Positions 59,920 through 64,000 of a stretch of DNA of 64,000 nt are shown piece by piece. The DNA lies in assembly GCA_041545745.1 (NCBI GenBank), contig CP168152.1:3718001-3782000 (forward strand). The letters run 5' to 3'. How positions within the stretch are numbered: the first letter of the stretch is position 1; each line of letters begins with the position of its first letter. The stretch is from Stenotrophomonas indicatrix (GTDB lineage: Bacteria; Pseudomonadota; Gammaproteobacteria; Xanthomonadales; Xanthomonadaceae). The notes beneath the pieces are model-generated. The model saw only the letters and a program-made list of their open reading frames with translations. It was not told where the DNA came from and searched no databases. The position numbers and the translations under genes are program-made.

Positions 59920-60034
59920 GAGGGCACCACGGATTTGCCAAGTACAGGCCTCCGTTTTGCCAAATCAGGTGGCAGCGCGTCAGGAAAGACTGCCGAGATC
60001 GCCACGAATTCGCGGCGAGATCGTCACGAAGAAA

Positions 60035-62359
60035 TTACGAAGGCCCTTTCTCGTTCAAGATCAACAATTTGGAGAATGCAGGGAACAGCGTGGGCGGTTG
60101 CTCGGGCAGTCGCATCACACCGATGTCGGCACCATCGCTGATGGCCAGGGCCAGGTACAGGCTGTTTCCGTCGGTGCTGGCGCTGAGTCCATTGCCCGCG
60201 CTCAGGCGCTGCGCGTCCAGGCAGCGCTCCGCTTCTTCGCGTCCGGACTGGATACGGACCAGGGTCGTGCCACAGCTGGCACTGCTGCCGAGGTAGTCGA
60301 TGCTACCGTTGCCGGCCACGGTCCAAGTCCGGTAGCGCCAACGGCTGGGCCGGTCCTCGCTGAGCTGCTGCACGCTGGCCGGGGTCAATGCAGCGTCCAC
60401 CGACCACAGCCCGCCCGCTGCCAGCCGGGTGAACAGCACCCGCCCGCTACTGCGGTCGAAACGCGCCTGCGACACGCCCTCCAGGCTGGCCAACCGCCGC
60501 CAGGGCTGCGCGCTGCGGTCGAACAGGCTCAAACGGGTGTGCTGGTCGGCATCACGTTCAACCACCAGCAGTTGCTCCGCGTCTGCACCGTACAACGCCT
60601 GCAACGGCTGCTCGGCGGGGACCGGAAGGCGATGCAGCTGTTCGTCGCGCGGAGCGATCTCGTAGACAACCGCTTCCCCGTGCTCATCACGGCCCACCAC
60701 CAGCAGATGCCGGCTGTCGGCCGACCAGTCCGGCGCTTGCCGTGCTTCTGGCTTCAGCCCCTCGATCGGCCGCAGCGACTCCGGCCGCTGCATGTCGGCC
60801 CACCACAGCGCAAAGCTGCCGGAACGATCGGAACTGAACACCAGCTGCCGTCCATCCGGCGCCACCATCGGTTGCCCATCGCGGCCGCTGGAGGCAAACA
60901 GACGCTCGCCTGCACCACCCTGCGCGGGCATCCTGAACACGCCGAACTGCGCGCGCCGATGCACGAACGCCAGCATGTCGCCGCGGCGGGAGACCGCCGG
61001 CCACTGCGCATCGTCGAGCCCCGCGTCGCGCAGCGTGCGGCGCTCGACGTTGAGGTAGTACAGGCGCGCTTCGCTGTCCACGCGACGACCGAACACGATA
61101 TGTCGACCGTCGCCCAGCCATGCCCAACCGCGCAGCTCGGCCGATTCGGTCGTCAGCTGCTCGGGCGTGCCGCCGCTGGCAGGCATCCGCCACAGGTCGC
61201 CCAACTGAGGGTTGCGGACAAACACCAGCCATTTGCCATCCGGGGAATAGCGCGGGGCGTAATCGAAATCATCTTCGTCGACAGCGTAATCCAGCGCACG
61301 CCATTGGCCGCTGGCCAGATCGAGCACGCGGATGCCGCGATGGGCATAGCGACCAACCATGCTGCCGAAGACCAGGCCGCGGCCATCGGGTGTCCAGTCG
61401 AAACTCAGCAACTCGGTGCCGTCGCAGCGCGTGGCCTGGCGCACGGCGCCGCCGGTGGCACTGGCGATCAATACCTGGCAGCTGTCATCAGCACCAAAGC
61501 GGGCGAAGGCAATTTCGCGGCCATCCGGCGACCAGTTCGGGAAACGGTCGCTGGCACCTGCCGGAGGCGAAAGCAGCTGGCGTGCGGGCGCGTTGCCGGA
61601 GGTCTGCACCTTGATGGCATTGCCGCCGGCGCCATCGTCGTTGGCGCCTTCGTAGGCGACCTGCGATCCATCAGGCGAAAGTGTGGGATAGGTCTCAAAA
61701 CCGGCCGTGGCGGTAATCAATCGATACGGTCGCTCAGGGCTTCCGATCACCCGCGTGCCGTTCTCCACTGCCGCGTCCACCGGAGAGTTCGCCGGTGCCG
61801 GGCGGCGCAGCAGCAGTACGCTCAATACCACCAGCGCAAGCAGCATCACTACGCCAAGCGCCAGCAGCAGGCGACGGCGGAGACGCCGCCAGCGGCGACT
61901 GCCGCGTTCAACCACGGGCGCGCCGACGGGGGCGACGGCATCCGGCGCAGGCGGTGGCGGTGCAGACGATTCCTCGGCAACAGCGATCGCATCGGTCTCG
62001 TGGTCCGCCAGCGGCTGCACCGGCACAAGCAAGCGGTAGCCGGTCTTGGCGATGGTCTCGATGTACGCCTGGCCGTTGTCGTCGTCGACGCTGAACGCCT
62101 TGCGCAGTTGGGTGACAGCCTGGGTCAGCACATCGTTGGTCGGCAGCGTGTCCGGCCACACTTCGGCGAACAGCTCGTCACGGGTCACCACCCGCCCCGG
62201 CTGTCGCATCAATACGCGCAGCACGCCCAGCGACTTGGGCGTCAAACGGCGTGTACGGCGGGCACCGGCGACTTCGACCTCACGCGAGGACAAAGTAACA
62301 ATGCACTCACCGACGCGGACGCGGTCGGATTCAGGCGATTGGATTTCGCTGTTGATCAT
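60035..62359 (-). CDS. Membrane one-component regulator: winged helix, TM helix, beta-propeller
   Basis: 774 residues. The N terminus (about 10-112) is an OmpR/PhoB-type winged helix: VRVGECIVTLSSREVEVAGA, LTPKSLGVLRVLMRQPGRVV (helix-turn-helix), and TRDELFAEVWPDTLPTNDVL. After a Pro/Ala-rich linker, one transmembrane helix lies near 165-188 (LLLALGVVMLLALVVLSVLL). The periplasmic part is a PD40/TolB-like propeller built from repeats such as TYPTLSPDGSQVAY, FPNWSPDGREIAF, YAPRYSPDGKWLVF and PMVAPDGRQLVFSSDRSG. The design resembles CadC-like sensors, here with a propeller as ligand domain. It has no receiver domain. The start at 62359 is the first ATG. An orphan terminator and 259 bases lie upstream. 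Confidence 0.9.
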   Translation of the reverse strand: MINSEIQSPESDRVRVGECIVTLSSREVEVAGARRTRRLTPKSLGVLRVLMRQPGRVVTRDELFAEVWPDTLPTNDVLTQAVTQLRKAFSVDDDNGQAYIETIAKTGYRLLVPVQPLADHETDAIAVAEESSAPPPPAPDAVAPVGAPVVERGSRRWRRLRRRLLLALGVVMLLALVVLSVLLLRRPAPANSPVDAAVENGTRVIGSPERPYRLITATAGFETYPTLSPDGSQVAYEGANDDGAGGNAIKVQTSGNAPARQLLSPPAGASDRFPNWSPDGREIAFARFGADDSCQVLIASATGGAVRQATRCDGTELLSFDWTPDGRGLVFGSMVGRYAHRGIRVLDLASGQWRALDYAVDEDDFDYAPRYSPDGKWLVFVRNPQLGDLWRMPASGGTPEQLTTESAELRGWAWLGDGRHIVFGRRVDSEARLYYLNVERRTLRDAGLDDAQWPAVSRRGDMLAFVHRRAQFGVFRMPAQGGAGERLFASSGRDGQPMVAPDGRQLVFSSDRSGSFALWWADMQRPESLRPIEGLKPEARQAPDWSADSRHLLVVGRDEHGEAVVYEIAPRDEQLHRLPVPAEQPLQALYGADAEQLLVVERDADQHTRLSLFDRSAQPWRRLASLEGVSQARFDRSSGRVLFTRLAAGGLWSVDAALTPASVQQLSEDRPSRWRYRTWTVAGNGSIDYLGSSASCGTTLVRIQSGREEAERCLDAQRLSAGNGLSASTDGNSLYLALAISDGADIGVMRLPEQPPTLFPAFSKLLILNEKGPS

Positions 62360-62576
62360 TCGTTGCTATGGGGCTGAAACAGGCCGCGAACACTGTTCAC
62401 CATCGATCCCTTCCCATCCTTGGCACAGCAAGAAGCCAGATTCCGCACAAAGCATCGGCGCATACCGCAAAAAAAACGAAGCCTCCGGATATTAGCCTAT
62501 GCCGGTTACCTCGCCTATCGCGTGGTCGACATCAGGCTCTCTCTCGCCGACGCATTCACATAATAAGCATCATCAT

Positions 62577-62605
62577 TCGCGCCCTTCTGGGCGCGATATT
62601 TTTAT
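62577..62605 (+). terminator. Orphan plus-strand intrinsic terminator
   Basis: A perfect 8-bp stem TCGCGCCC/GGGCGCGA (62577-62584 and 62589-62596) with a TTCT loop, followed by TATTTTTAT. It points along the plus strand, but both neighbouring genes are on the minus strand. A small plus-strand RNA or short ORF may end here. Confidence 0.75.
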
Positions 62606-62618
62606 CTGGCGTTCATTT

Positions 62619-63290
62619 TCAGAAGCGTTTCAGCATGGTCAGACCGACCAAGCGCGAAACCACCAGTGCTACATACATGACGCCGGAAAACTGCTCCAGC
62701 ATCACCAGCGCGCGGGCCTGCGGATGCAGTGGCACGACATCACTGAGACCTACCCCCGACAATAAGCTGAAGCTCAGATAAAGCAGCTCCATCCATGTGC
62801 GCTGCGCTCCACCAATGCCGCCCTGGAAACTGCCCGGATACCACTGCTGACATACGGCAAAGGTAAAGGCGAACGCCCATGCCAACAACGTGAACGTGGC
62901 ACCAGCGGCGAACAGCTCGTCGCGGGTCACTTTGTGGTCCTGCAGCATGTAGGCGATCAACGCACCGGCGGTATAGAAATACAGCAGACTTTCCAGCAGT
63001 TGTGCAGTGATGCCCAGTGCAGGCCGATCGAGCAGGGCCGCGGATAGTGAAAACACCACCGCCGGAATGGCCAGCACCAACGCCAGCCATGTCCCCAGCG
63101 GACTGCGCTGCACCACCCACAGTGCCAGGCCGAGCACGGCCATGCCGAACACGCCTACTGCCGCGCGCCCGGCAGCGGTTTCGTCCAACGCCGGGTACAG
63201 CAGTACCGACAGCAGCTGTGCGCCGAGCAGCCAGGCAGAGGGATGACGGCGGGCGATGGCCAGCCAGCGGGTGGTGACAGCAATGGGCAT
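62619..63290 (-). CDS. Two-pore-helix ion channel-like membrane protein
   Basis: 223 residues from the ATG at 63290, beginning MPIAVTTRWLAIARRHPSAW; the frame extends upstream without homology. Six hydrophobic segments are predicted, and the last part has the pore pattern of Ion_trans_2 potassium channels: YLSFSLLSGVGLSDVVPLHP near residues 170-188, with the filter position reading GVGLSDVVP instead of TVGYGDIVP, then FSGVMYVALVVSRLVGLTML as the second pore helix. Many bacterial homologues keep GYGD; here glycine and aspartate remain but the middle residues differ, so ion selectivity may be lost or altered. It ends 14 bases from an orphan terminator and is a single gene. Confidence 0.8.
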   Translation of the reverse strand: MPIAVTTRWLAIARRHPSAWLLGAQLLSVLLYPALDETAAGRAAVGVFGMAVLGLALWVVQRSPLGTWLALVLAIPAVVFSLSAALLDRPALGITAQLLESLLYFYTAGALIAYMLQDHKVTRDELFAAGATFTLLAWAFAFTFAVCQQWYPGSFQGGIGGAQRTWMELLYLSFSLLSGVGLSDVVPLHPQARALVMLEQFSGVMYVALVVSRLVGLTMLKRF

Positions 63291-63357
63291 GGTTCCGTGT
63301 CCCCGGGGAACGATGGGGCGAGGATAGCGGCATGTCGGTGAGATGGGTGACTGGACG

Positions 63358-63376
63358 GTGCCGGGCATGACCCGGC
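63358..63376 (+). repeat. Headless SMAG-like hairpin
   Basis: TGCCGGGC/CCCGGCA around ATGA at 63358-63376, lacking a GTAG head. It lies just past the end of thiC and may help end or protect its mRNA. Confidence 0.55.
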
Positions 63377-63391
63377 ACTGCCCCTCTGCGA

Positions 63392-64000
<609 letters not shown>

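Overview
The window looks like a core-chromosome segment of a Stenotrophomonas maltophilia-complex bacterium. The base composition is high-GC gammaproteobacterial, the gene set is xanthomonad (pyrophosphate-dependent phosphofructokinase, proton-pumping pyrophosphatase, many TonB-dependent receptors), and the intergenic gaps are full of short GTAG-headed palindromes of the type known in this species as SMAG elements. No phage, plasmid, CRISPR array, IS element, tRNA or rRNA was seen. Both ends cut genes: a nucleoside hydrolase on the left and thiC on the right.

Left part (1-16.5 kb): the end of a nucleoside hydrolase; a 700-base gap with a large palindrome, a Fur-box-like site and a structured leader before a small unknown gene; recG and ridA; an rpoZ-spoT pair for stringent response; yicC-gmk; then a tight forward series rph, VOC protein, rdgB, a membrane protein, hemW, DUF1631 protein, PilZ protein and pepQ. 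The convergent pepQ/pepP gap holds two large palindromes facing each other.

Middle (17-37.5 kb): the classic ygfB-pepP / zapA-6S RNA-fau arrangement, with 6S RNA recognisable; then an EVE-domain protein, rpiA, lipoproteins, rubredoxin, thiE, hemL, azurin, argD, a voltage-gated potassium channel, a kinase-like/DUF2867 pair, a DedA-PAP2-LssY fusion, a LON-domain protein and mpl.

Right part (37.5-64 kb): adk, then a pyrophosphate-centred stretch (pfp, hppA, and further on ppa). Next is a tonB-exbD-exbB-DUF454-heme oxygenase operon, then a fecI-fecR-TonB receptor signalling set, two tandem paralogous secreted proteins, an HDOD regulator, an AraC regulator beside a second TonB receptor, a winged-helix/beta-propeller membrane regulator and an ion channel. 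Iron and heme acquisition is the clearest shared theme.

The most unusual signal is a family of four intergenic elements of 102-104 bases (716-817, 16589-16692, 16851-16952 reversed, 22236-22339). Each has a 25-26-bp outer stem and an interior of exactly 52 bases that can form two smaller hairpins. All three stems change sequence between copies while staying paired. Also notable are a structured 5' leader whose last hairpin covers the ribosome-binding site, five genes whose TAG stop codon lies in or touches a SMAG GTAG head, and two orphan intrinsic terminators that suggest unannotated small RNAs.
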